Shown here: piece after piece, positions 1 through 4,980 of the stretch
How the letters are laid out: every line of letters starts with the position of its first letter
Numbering within the stretch: position 1 is the stretch's first letter
Origin: EX4572-165 sp002254885
GTDB taxonomy: Archaea > Thermoplasmatota > E2 > DHVEG-1
DNA length: 5,861 nt
Reading direction: 5' to 3'
Assembly: GCA_029939595.1 (NCBI GenBank)
Contig: JAOZSQ010000089.1
Coordinates: forward strand, 1-5,861
Position numbers and translations under genes: made by a program
The notes under the pieces: model-generated
What the model was told of the DNA's origin: nothing
The model's input: the letters and a program-made list of their open reading frames with translations, nothing else
Databases searched by the model: none

Positions 1-339
1 TATACAATCGCTTCTCTCCGGATCTCGCAGGTTTTTATTTTTATAATTCGGCCTGGCAGGTTTCTTGCCATATCGTTGCCGGTTTGTTTTTTTTATAGCT
101 GCCTTATGCCGCTTCTCCTGACAGGTCGGGCAGAACTTTGATAGTGGCCCGCATTTGTATGCTTCAAAAATTTTGCCACATTGCTGGCAAACTGTTTCAC
201 GCAGGATAACTCGTCCACCATGCTCTTTGCAAACGTGGTGTTTCGTATCACCACCCGTTGTTGATTTGGCTCTGATATGTTCTGTTTGTTCTATTTCTAG
301 GTAACACCTGCCGTTTGGACAATCTGTTATGTATCTCAT
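1..339 (-). CDS. Zinc-ribbon phage protein, C-terminus cut off by window edge
   Basis: An open frame runs from ATG at 339 to the left edge without a stop, giving 113 visible codons; the C-terminus is missing. The start is well supported: AGGAG at 350-346 lies six bases before the ATG. Residues 51-73 contain two CxxC pairs (C51/C54 and C70/C73), the second followed by a basic QEKRHK stretch, which is the pattern of a small zinc ribbon. A second possible metal site is made by C7, C12, H34/H35, C37 and H40. After residue 76 the chain is very rich in Lys and Arg, consistent with nucleic-acid binding. I know this zinc-ribbon style from many small phage proteins of unknown role but cannot give a specific family. 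It lies downstream of the GCAGTA repeat region, which may control it. A transcriptional regulator or DNA-processing accessory protein is an inference only. Confidence 0.8.
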   Translation of the reverse strand, partial: MRYITDCPNGRCYLEIEQTEHIRAKSTTGGDTKHHVCKEHGGRVILRETVCQQCGKIFEAYKCGPLSKFCPTCQEKRHKAAIKKTNRQRYGKKPARPNYKNKNLRDPERSDCI

Positions 340-365
340 TTATTTCTCCTTTTTGGTTTTTTTAA

Positions 366-383
366 GCAGTAGTACATTACTGC
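366..383. repeat. Inverted repeat GCAGTA-N6-TACTGC
   Basis: Perfect 6-bp arms at 366-371 and 378-383 are separated by six bases. The arms use the same GCAGTA word as the direct repeats, so a dimeric binding site is more likely than an RNA hairpin. It lies about 15 bases upstream of the zinc-ribbon gene's SD site, where a bound protein could block transcription. Confidence 0.55.
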
Positions 384-409
384 CGTTGGCTTTACCACAC
401 TACTGCCAT

Positions 410-423
410 TAATCCCTGGATTA
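410..423. repeat. Perfect inverted repeat TAATCC-CT-GGATTA
   Basis: Two perfect 6-bp arms with a 2-bp centre make a compact 14-bp dyad, the usual size of a small helix-turn-helix repressor operator. Its right arm overlaps the first bases of one GCAGTA copy (minus-strand copy starting at 427), so the two binding activities could compete. Confidence 0.55.
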
Positions 424-484
424 CTGCGGTAAATTTGTTTTAGCGACGTTACTACACTACTGCGCTTATATATTTTATACACAC

Positions 485-997
485 CTACCCCTTCTTTTGG
501 AAGCCAACTTTACCGCTGACCCTTGCCCTAAATAGCGTCTCACCCGGTAGCCATTGCCTCCACTCCGTTTTAATTCTGTAAACGGTGAAATCGCCTTTGC
601 CTTTACCCCCATATTCTTTAATATTCATGAAACCATGCGCCATTATATCCTGTATTGCAGTCCAGATTGTTTTGTCTGTATATTTTAATCGTTCTCTGAT
701 TTCTTTATATGGCAACACGATGTTATTTTCATTGATTGTCGTCCATTTCTTTTTTCTGCCAAGTTTTTTGAATTTGATCTCGAATAAAAACAGAATAAAT
801 ATTATTCTGGATGCTGGTTTTAAATCAAGGAAGGCGGGAGATGTCAAAAGGCTATACTTGAATGCTGCTGGGAATTTTTCTGAATTTTTATCTTGCATAA
901 CAACCGTCCATTTAGTTGCCGTCCTAATAAAAAGTTGTGTGGGAAGCCGTTTAGGACTTACGGGGTTCGGTTTGCATGACCTATCCCACACAAGCAT
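485..997 (-). CDS. Winged-helix DNA-binding phage protein (start uncertain)
   Basis: The frame is open from 1033 to the TAG at 487-485. Numbering from the first possible start, TTG at 1024 (179 aa), residues 50-80 (FPAAFKYSLLTSPAF, then LKPASRIIFILFLFE) resemble the N-terminal helices of phage helix-turn-helix replication or regulatory proteins. Residues 100-157 form a plausible winged helix: LPYKEIRERL, a turn at KYTDKT, a recognition helix WTAIQDIMAHGF, then a glycine-rich wing ending at YRIKTEWRQW. The C-terminal tail is basic. The start is unclear: TTG at 1024 has no SD site, ATG at 997 (reported here) has a weak one, and ATG at 898 would drop 42 residues with only GGACGG upstream. An out-of-frame ATG at 977 has the best SD-like sequence (see findings). 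The gene lies next to the GCAGTA cluster, so it may bind there. DNA binding is well supported; the role as initiator or regulator is inferred. Confidence 0.65.
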   Translation of the reverse strand: MLVWDRSCKPNPVSPKRLPTQLFIRTATKWTVVMQDKNSEKFPAAFKYSLLTSPAFLDLKPASRIIFILFLFEIKFKKLGRKKKWTTINENNIVLPYKEIRERLKYTDKTIWTAIQDIMAHGFMNIKEYGGKGKGDFTVYRIKTEWRQWLPGETLFRARVSGKVGFQKKG

Positions 998-1047
998 AAT
1001 TGCATATTCCAGGTATAGTATCAAGTGTTTTCCCTATTTTTAATCAT

Positions 1048-1455
1048 CTAAAAAACAATAACTTTAGTCTCAGGCTGATTTGAAAATTTGCCTGCTTTTT
1101 TATCCTTCTGGATTTTGCGGGCTATTTTTGCAGCCTCTTTTTCGTATGTTTTTTTGGCTTGTTTTAAAAACTTTATAGCCATGCTTATATTTTTTTTATT
1201 TATTGTAATAATCCTAAATGGCTCAACAATGCAGGAATCAAACTTTTTTATATCATCCATTAAAGTAACGAAGCGTAATGCACCCACATAAGCACAATCT
1301 TTGCTAATCGCTATAAAACCTATTTTCCCGTCTTTGATACAATCATTCACCAGGTGCTGAAAGTTTATCTCACCTTTGAATTTATATGTGTTTGGATCTT
1401 TTAATTTCCTCATATCAAAAGAAAGTACCCACTTCTGCCATTCAATAGTTTCCAT
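1048..1455 (-). CDS. Conserved-looking phage protein of unknown function, 135 aa
   Basis: The ATG at 1455 is preceded by GGGAG with a seven-base spacer, and the gene begins 13 bases after the TAA of the upstream coiled-coil gene, so it belongs to the same operon. I do not recognise the family. Residues 1-90 alternate short beta-like stretches (KIGFIAIS, YVGALRFVTLM, FRIITI) with charged loops, suggesting a small alpha/beta fold. Residues 91-122 are a long, strongly basic helix rich in Lys and Ala (AIKFLKQAKKTYEKEAAKIARKIQ). The chain ends in a hydrophobic KVIVF tail. There are no membrane segments, no cysteine motif and no obvious catalytic signature. A nucleic-acid-binding accessory role would fit the basic helix and the neighbours, but that is speculation. 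Confidence 0.75.
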   Translation of the reverse strand: METIEWQKWVLSFDMRKLKDPNTYKFKGEINFQHLVNDCIKDGKIGFIAISKDCAYVGALRFVTLMDDIKKFDSCIVEPFRIITINKKNISMAIKFLKQAKKTYEKEAAKIARKIQKDKKAGKFSNQPETKVIVF

Positions 1456-1468
1456 TTTTAATCTCCCT

Positions 1469-1651
1469 TTAAAGTTTCAACCCTTGTTTCGCTATAAACC
1501 CTTTATCAATCAGCACGAAGTCCCGGGCATTTTTCGAGTCCGCATAATATCCCAGTGCTGTTTTGAGTTTTTTGTTTTCTGCCTCAACTTCTTTAACTCG
1601 ATTTTGCAACATATCAATAATTTTTTTCACGTTTTCAATTTCTGTTTTCAC
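1469..1651 (-). CDS. Small coiled-coil phage protein, 60 aa
   Basis: The gene starts with GTG at 1651, preceded by GGAG at 1666-1663 with a long eleven-base spacer. Residues 1-32 are a predicted coiled coil (IENVKKIIDMLQNRVKEVEA, then ENKKLKTAL). This is followed by GYYADSKNARDF and a tail with a DxGxxAxxxL pattern (DKGFIAKQGL). A leucine-rich coil, then a short YAD motif and an Ala/Gly tail, is a layout I know from many tiny phage proteins of unknown function whose usual form is ENxxLxxALxxYAD. Gene function is unknown; the coil suggests dimerisation or a protein-binding adapter. The helical part resembles two other microproteins in this operon in style, though not closely in sequence. Confidence 0.65.
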   Translation of the reverse strand: MKTEIENVKKIIDMLQNRVKEVEAENKKLKTALGYYADSKNARDFVLIDKGFIAKQGLKL

Positions 1652-1736
1652 TGTTCGTTATTCTCCACATTTAAAGCGTTTTTATTTGTAACCAATGCAA
1701 ACCGTACCAGAAAACCATAAACCTGCCTGTATCAGC

Positions 1737-1973
1737 TTAAAAATGGCATCCACGCCTAAATTCTCGGTATTTCATAGCTTTCGCAATGTCCTCGTCACTG
1801 TTGCTTTTAAATCCAGCCCGGAGGCGGTATTTAATTTCGTTGCCCAGGCAGTAGCTTTTAAAACCTTCATCGCCCAGGATAAGGTGGATTATTTCAATGA
1901 CTTCCAGGGGGTATTGTTGATAATGTTCTGGGTGATCAACTACTGTTTCATATTCTGCTTGTTCTTCTGTCAT
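1737..1973 (-). CDS. DUF3310 (SaV-like) phage protein, 78 aa
   Basis: The protein shows the full DUF3310 signature: HPEHY at 14-18, an EVIEII helix at 24-29, GNEIKYRLRAG at 44-54 and the acidic/basic stretch DEDIAKAMKYREF at 60-72. Proteins of this family are common in phages of many hosts and are sometimes labelled nucleotide kinases, but the biochemical role is not firmly established. There is no P-loop here, so I would not call it a kinase. The length is normal for a single-domain member. The ATG at 1973 has a strong SD (GAGGGGG, about six bases upstream) located inside the preceding coiled-coil gene, with which it overlaps by 26 bases. Family assignment is confident; function is not. Confidence 0.88.
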   Translation of the reverse strand: MTEEQAEYETVVDHPEHYQQYPLEVIEIIHLILGDEGFKSYCLGNEIKYRLRAGFKSNSDEDIAKAMKYREFRRGCHF

Positions 1974-2133
1974 AATTCCCCCTCAATTCTGCTTCGAGTT
2001 TTTTGTTATCCCGCTCAGTTTGATTAAGCCGGTTGATTAAAATTTTGTTCTTGCGTTTAAGGTTATTGATTAAGTTAATTTGGATTTTAAAGAGTGCTTG
2101 ATAGTCTGTCCGTATTAGAAAGTTGCTTGCCAT
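1948..2133 (-). CDS. Small coiled-coil phage protein, 61 aa
   Basis: The frame can be extended two codons to a TTG at 2139, but the ATG at 2133 has AGGAG exactly six bases upstream (2144-2140), so I place the start there. Residues 14-52 form one long charged helix with heptad-like Leu/Ile spacing (FKIQINLINNLKRKNKILIN, then RLNQTERDNKKLEAELRG), ending in a basic RRTSRI tail. I recognise no named family. It starts two bases after the TGA of the nuclease-fold gene and overlaps the DUF3310 gene by 26 bases, so its translation is probably coupled to both. A structural adapter or oligomerisation peptide is possible; no enzymatic motif is visible. Confidence 0.7.
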   Translation of the reverse strand: MASNFLIRTDYQALFKIQINLINNLKRKNKILINRLNQTERDNKKLEAELRGNYDRRTSRI

Positions 2134-2135
2134 GC

Positions 2136-2504
2136 TCAACTCCTTTCTTCAAAAAACAATTCGTTATTTAAAAATATCACATCAACAATGCGGGGGCTCC
2201 AGTATGTTGCTTTTTTACCCCGTACTTTTTTCCTTTTCCGCCATGCCCATATTTGCAATTCGTTATTTGCCGAAAGCCAGGGAATTACATATTCATTCGT
2301 TTTAATTTTTTCAATATGCTGATTCAGATCACTGCCGCAAGCCTGGACTGCAACTGTCCTTAATTCATCGAGACATAAAATATCGCAAAATTGAAACAGG
2401 TCTTTCCTTTTTTTAGCGTAATAGTCCCAGTGTTCTGTTCTCCAATAGACCCATCCAAAGGTTTTGATCCTTTCAAGACTTCGTTGCATTGATTTGATTG
2501 CCAT
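2136..2504 (-). CDS. PD-(D/E)XK-like nuclease-fold phage protein, 122 aa
   Basis: A GTG at 2516 would add four residues, but it abuts the SD. ATG at 2504 is five bases after GAGGG and eleven after AGGAG, so I start there. The protein matches, by eye, a widespread phage family of small restriction-like nuclease folds: an N-terminal helix, a strand with E24 (TEHWD), RKDLFQFCDIL at 33-43 with the acidic D41, a second strand VAVQAC at 51-56, and a C-terminal WLSANNELQIWAWRK block at 76-90. In active PD-(D/E)XK enzymes a Lys follows the second acidic residue; here the second strand has Q54-A-C56, so catalysis is uncertain. Holliday-junction resolvase-like or DNA-end processing roles are inferred from fold and from the replication neighbours. 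The last bases, TGA at 2138-2136, come just before the next gene. Confidence 0.65.
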   Translation of the reverse strand: MAIKSMQRSLERIKTFGWVYWRTEHWDYYAKKRKDLFQFCDILCLDELRTVAVQACGSDLNQHIEKIKTNEYVIPWLSANNELQIWAWRKRKKVRGKKATYWSPRIVDVIFLNNELFFEERS

Positions 2505-2509
2505 AAATA

Positions 2510-2520
2510 CCCTCACTCCT
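2510..2520 (-). promoter_or_regulatory. Ribosome binding site that sets the nuclease-fold start at 2504
   Basis: The minus strand reads AGGAGTGAGGG here. AGGAG overlaps the GTG at 2516, leaving no spacer for that start. GAGGG is five bases before ATG 2504, so 2504 is favoured. The site overlaps the 43-aa gene's stop, implying coupling. Confidence 0.65.
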
Positions 2521-2644
2521 TTTCTCTATCAGGTAATAATCCAGCCGCATTTGATATCTCTAAATAAGCCACAAGTTCTTTTAGCTGACGGATAATTTCC
2601 TTCAGCCTTATTATTTCTTGTTTTAATTCGCTTGTTTCACCCAT
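2513..2644 (-). CDS. Coiled-coil microprotein, 43 aa
   Basis: This short gene fills the gap between the helicase and nuclease-fold genes. ATG at 2644 is preceded by a GGGGGG run with a five-base spacer, and overlaps the helicase stop (ATGGGTGA, eight shared bases). The stop TGA at 2515-2513 lies inside the SD region of the next gene. Residues 5-30 are a clean amphipathic helix with regular Leu/Ile heptads (SELKQEIIRL, then KEIIRQLKELVAYLEI), followed by a short SNAAGLLPDREKE tail. The perfect fit between neighbours, the strong SD and the coil argue that it is translated. I recognise no family. A helicase-associated or oligomerisation peptide is conceivable only from position. Confidence 0.62.
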   Translation of the reverse strand: MGETSELKQEIIRLKEIIRQLKELVAYLEISNAAGLLPDREKE

Positions 2645-3947
2645 TTATTCCCCCCATCTGAAACATTCCCCGTTTTTTGTTAAACAGGACTTGCCGTTCT
2701 ACCCCTGTTTCCCCTTGTCTGTTTTTTGAAAGGTTTATTTCTGTTATGGATTCATCAACCTTTTTATCGTAATATCCTTCTCTGTGAAGAAAAAGGATCA
2801 TATCTGCATCCTGTTCAAGCCTGCCTGTTTCAGCTAAATCTGCTTTTATTGGCCTTTTATTGCTTCTGGTTTCTAAATTCCTGTTAAGTTGACAAAGTAA
2901 AAGGATCGGCATTCTGAGTTCCTTTGTAAGCATTTTTAAAGCAGAACAATTTTTGCTTATCCCAATATATGGCGTCAGCCCCTTGTCGTAACTGATTTGG
3001 TTCAACTGATCTATAATAATAATTTTACAGCCAAGCTTTTTTAATTTTCGACATTTCCTTTTTACGTCTTCTATATTGCATTCTGAATCGTCAATATAAA
3101 TTGGGAGATCAGAAAGGATAGCTGCCGCATCTGTTAATCGTTGATAACCATAGCTGTTTATAGAATCCCTGGCATAAAATACCATTGAATTAATATCAGC
3201 CTTAACAGAAAGGGTTTTATCTGCAAACTGTTCTTTGTCCATTTCGATTGATAAAATCCCTGACATATCACCTTGGAATCCAAGATGTACTGCGATTGAA
3301 AAAGCCATCGAACTTTTCCCCATCCCGGGCCTTCCTGCAAGAAGAATAAGTTTTGACCCCCACACTTGCATATAGTTATCAAGCTTTGGCATACCAAAAT
3401 TTAACCCAAGCTTAAATTCGCTTTTTTGTGCTTGTTCAATCCGTTTCAACGATTCTGTCATTATTTCTTCCATGGTTGAAAATTTATCTTTTGACGCAGT
3501 TGTTTGAATATCTAAAATTTTAGCTTGTGAATCTGATATGTATTGATCAATGTTTTTAACATTAAAACCCTTTTCAACTATACCGGCGGCTGTACTAATT
3601 AATTCCCTGGCCTTAGACAATTCTATAATCCGTGTCGCATACGCTGAAATGTTTGTAGCTACAGGGGCGGTATCAGCAATATACACAAGGTATGCTACAC
3701 CACCAATGCTTTCTATCTCTTCTTTTTTTGTTAATTCTGTGGTGACTGTCATTAAATCAATCGGGTCTCTTTTTTTTTTTAAATCAAGGATTGCCTGGAA
3801 TATTTTCTTATTGGAACTTTTATAAAAATCATCAGGAGTTAAATCTTCTATTTCTTCTATCCCTTTAGGATTTATAAAAATAGCAGATAAAACGGATTCT
3901 TCCATGTTGATATCTTGTGGCGGTATTCTTGATAGTAGCTGATCCAT
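2637..3947 (-). CDS. dnaB: DnaB-like replicative DNA helicase, 436 aa
   Basis: This is a full-length RecA-fold (superfamily 4) helicase, which unwinds the replication fork 5'-to-3' as an ATP-driven hexamer. The N-terminal helical domain spans about 10-115 (MEESVLSAIF, DFYKSSNKKIFQAILDL, GGVAYLVYIADTAP). A linker leads to the ATPase domain from about 180. Walker A is GRPGMGKS at 205-212, motif H1a is SIEM at 233-236, Walker B is IIIIDQLNQI at 309-318 with D313, motif H3 is LLCQLNR at 350-356, the block ETGRLEQDADMILFLHR at 373-389 is nearly canonical, and KNRQGETG at 408-415 carries the arginine-finger region. The size is slightly below a typical cellular DnaB (about 450-470 aa). ATG at 3947 shares one base with the TAA of the DUF4373 gene (TAATG), and GGGAGG lies ten bases upstream, so translation is probably coupled. 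The gene contains an 11-A run (see findings). Phage origin is inferred from the neighbours. Confidence 0.95.
   Translation of the reverse strand: MDQLLSRIPPQDINMEESVLSAIFINPKGIEEIEDLTPDDFYKSSNKKIFQAILDLKKKRDPIDLMTVTTELTKKEEIESIGGVAYLVYIADTAPVATNISAYATRIIELSKARELISTAAGIVEKGFNVKNIDQYISDSQAKILDIQTTASKDKFSTMEEIMTESLKRIEQAQKSEFKLGLNFGMPKLDNYMQVWGSKLILLAGRPGMGKSSMAFSIAVHLGFQGDMSGILSIEMDKEQFADKTLSVKADINSMVFYARDSINSYGYQRLTDAAAILSDLPIYIDDSECNIEDVKRKCRKLKKLGCKIIIIDQLNQISYDKGLTPYIGISKNCSALKMLTKELRMPILLLCQLNRNLETRSNKRPIKADLAETGRLEQDADMILFLHREGYYDKKVDESITEINLSKNRQGETGVERQVLFNKKRGMFQMGGING
3770..3780 (-). other. 11-A homopolymer inside the helicase gene
   Basis: The coding strand carries eleven consecutive A residues, read as the end of a Leu codon, three Lys codons and the start of an Arg codon (LKKKR, residues 56-60). 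A tracts of nine or more are known slippage sites for RNA polymerase in bacteria. Slippage here would truncate the protein inside the N-terminal domain. It may equally be neutral in an AT-rich gene. Confidence 0.6.
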
Positions 3948-4777
3948 TATGCAAGTGCCTCCCTGATTTCCTTGTCTCGTTCTTCTTTGGTTTCTGTTCG
4001 GAAAGGCGTTTTGTTGTTCATTTTTATATTTTTAAAATAAGATGCTCTTGGAGTAAGCCACCCATTTTGCTTTGCGATATTACAACATTCAATAGGATTA
4101 TACCCTTCACCTACACAAACTTTTAAGTCTCTAATTAAACCATCTATTCCAGCAGTAGTTTCATATGGTTGTTTTTTCCCTTTTATTGTGTCTTCCATTC
4201 TATATTTAAAAAAAGACAATATATCTTCTTTTGTTGTTTCAAGTTCTTTTGGTATTTTTTCAATAAGATAATCTTTTAATCTTTTAAAGAGAGTCCTTTT
4301 AGTTTCCTTTCCTTTACTTTCCTTTACTTTACTTTGTGTTATTTCTGTAATTTTCAGACTCTTTCCTGTAACAGAATTGGCTAACTCTTTGTTTTTCTTG
4401 CTAATTTTTTCATCATATTTTTTACGATTATACTCTCTTTTTTCAATAAGTGGTTTCATGCGATTTTTTAACCCTTTTGAATAGAGCTTTTTTGATTTGA
4501 GAATAAAGGCTTTTATCTCTTTCCTGCAACACTCTTTTATAAAACTTTCCATTTCTGTTACAGAAATACCAAATTCTGACGCATATATTGATATTTTAAT
4601 TTCATCCCAACAGAGTTCAAAATTATCAGACCTTGCCATCCTTTCTAATAATTTAAAATACAAAGCATATCCGGTATGCCCAAACTTACTCTCTAAGTAC
4701 ATTATTTTTTCATCAGAACTGGCATCCGCATCATGAGAGAAATAATCAGCAGAATAGCTCTTATTTCTTCCTGCCAT
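3947..4777 (-). CDS. Lin1244/Lin1753-type (DUF4373) phage replisome organiser, 276 aa
   Basis: The frame can start at TTG 4783, but ATG at 4777 is seven bases after GAGG (4788-4785) and only two bases after the upstream TGA, so I use it. Residues 8-100 form the Lin1244/Lin1753 N-terminal domain: SADYFSHDADASSDEKIMYL, then FGHTGYALYFKLLERMA, a conserved pattern of a winged-helix-like DNA-binding domain. A long basic, low-complexity linker (about 105-165, rich in Lys, Glu and Ser) follows. The C-terminal part, about 165-250, ends with NPIECCNIAKQNGWLTPRASYFKN, which recalls the end of phage helicase-loader and replisome-organiser proteins. It sits directly before the helicase gene and shares one base with it. 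I infer origin recognition plus helicase loading. The family call is confident; the mechanistic role is inferred. Confidence 0.85.
   Translation of the reverse strand: MAGRNKSYSADYFSHDADASSDEKIMYLESKFGHTGYALYFKLLERMARSDNFELCWDEIKISIYASEFGISVTEMESFIKECCRKEIKAFILKSKKLYSKGLKNRMKPLIEKREYNRKKYDEKISKKNKELANSVTGKSLKITEITQSKVKESKGKETKRTLFKRLKDYLIEKIPKELETTKEDILSFFKYRMEDTIKGKKQPYETTAGIDGLIRDLKVCVGEGYNPIECCNIAKQNGWLTPRASYFKNIKMNNKTPFRTETKEERDKEIREALA
4311..4330 (-). repeat. 10-bp perfect tandem repeat in the DUF4373 linker
   Basis: CCTTTACTTT occurs twice in a row on the plus strand, with partial copies on both sides (GTTTCCTTT before, ACTTT after). It encodes part of the SKVKESKGKETK linker. The unit is not a multiple of three, so gain or loss of one copy would shift the frame and remove the C-terminal domain. 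Confidence 0.8.
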
Positions 4778-4779
4778 TT

Positions 4780-4962
4780 TCAAGCCTCATTAAGAAACTT
4801 TTTAATAGCTGCTATAACAGAATCGTGTAACCTATCTTGATCATGTAGTTGTATCATAAAATAAACATAAGAAAGGTCTTTGATATATTTTTTATGAAAC
4901 CACTTAAATGTTCGCCCTTCTTTGCTCATTTTCTTTTTAAATTCTTTTATCGGATCAACCAT
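4780..4962 (-). CDS. Small basic protein of unknown function, 60 aa; first gene of the promoter-driven operon
   Basis: The ATG at 4962 has AGAGG at 4973-4969 with a six-base spacer, and lies about 30 bases after the predicted transcription start, so it heads the operon. The stop TGA at 4782-4780 is just two bases before the DUF4373 start. The protein is basic and helical-looking (DPIKEFKKKMSKEGRTF, then KWFHKKYIKDLSYVYFMIQL, ending in SVIAAIKKFLNEA). It has no cysteines and no membrane segment. I do not recognise a family. Its position directly before the replication genes suggests an accessory role in replication control, but nothing in the sequence proves that. Confidence 0.68.
   Translation of the reverse strand: MVDPIKEFKKKMSKEGRTFKWFHKKYIKDLSYVYFMIQLHDQDRLHDSVIAAIKKFLNEA
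4785..4788 (-). promoter_or_regulatory. Ribosome binding site that sets the DUF4373 start at 4777
   Basis: GAGG lies seven bases before ATG 4777 but only one base before the alternative TTG at 4783, ruling out the TTG. It lies inside the last codons of the 60-aa gene. Confidence 0.65.
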
Positions 4963-4980
4963 TTAAAACCTCTTTTATTG

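Larger units (their letters stand above)
366..463 (-). repeat. Four direct copies of a GCAGTA-based repeat, consensus GCAGTARTGTRGTAA
   Basis: Read on the minus strand, copies begin at 463 (GCAGTAGTGTAGTAA), 427 (GCAGTAATCC, right half diverged), 406 (GCAGTAGTGTGGTAA) and 383 (GCAGTAATGTACTAC). The copies at 463 and 406 match at 14 of 15 bases. Distances between copy starts are 36, 21 and 23 bases; the last two are close to two helical turns, so these copies would face the same side of the DNA. The copy at 383 runs into an inverted GCAGTA, giving a dyad over 366-383. Such spacing suggests cooperative binding of a phage-encoded protein. Confidence 0.7.
340..484. other. Non-coding repeat-rich region (operator, iteron or origin-like)
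   Basis: These 145 bases separate the winged-helix gene from the zinc-ribbon gene and carry no credible ORF. They contain four tandemly oriented copies of a GCAGTA element, one of them with an extra inverted half-site, plus a 14-bp perfect inverted repeat. An AT-only stretch (TATATATTTTATA, 467-479) borders the cluster on the winged-helix side. Direct repeats beside an AT-rich tract are typical of iteron-type replication origins and of multi-operator control regions. The sequence alone does not say which. No run of T follows a stem in the transcribed direction, so I do not call a terminator. Confidence 0.6.

Noticed and set aside
340..484. CRISPR array in the repeat-rich gap
   Set aside because: The repeats are short, imperfect and unevenly spaced with no spacer-sized unique segments; binding sites fit better.
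585..1043. Plus-strand open frame of 152 codons
   Set aside because: It lies opposite the winged-helix gene, has no convincing SD site and a composition typical of an antisense shadow in AT-rich DNA.
1652..1736. Tiny frame MVFWYGLHWLQIKTL and a possible promoter in the gap after DUF3310
   Set aside because: Fifteen codons is too short to support despite a modest SD, and no -35/-10 pair has both good boxes and correct spacing.
1376..2027. Plus-strand frames of 114 and 110 codons opposite the coiled-coil and DUF3310 genes
   Set aside because: They are Phe/Cys/Asn-rich, as expected from reading Lys/Glu-rich genes backwards, and lack recognisable motifs.
3158..3397. Minus-strand 79-codon frame inside the helicase gene
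   Set aside because: It is an alternate frame of the conserved ATPase domain; the helicase motifs account for the sequence.
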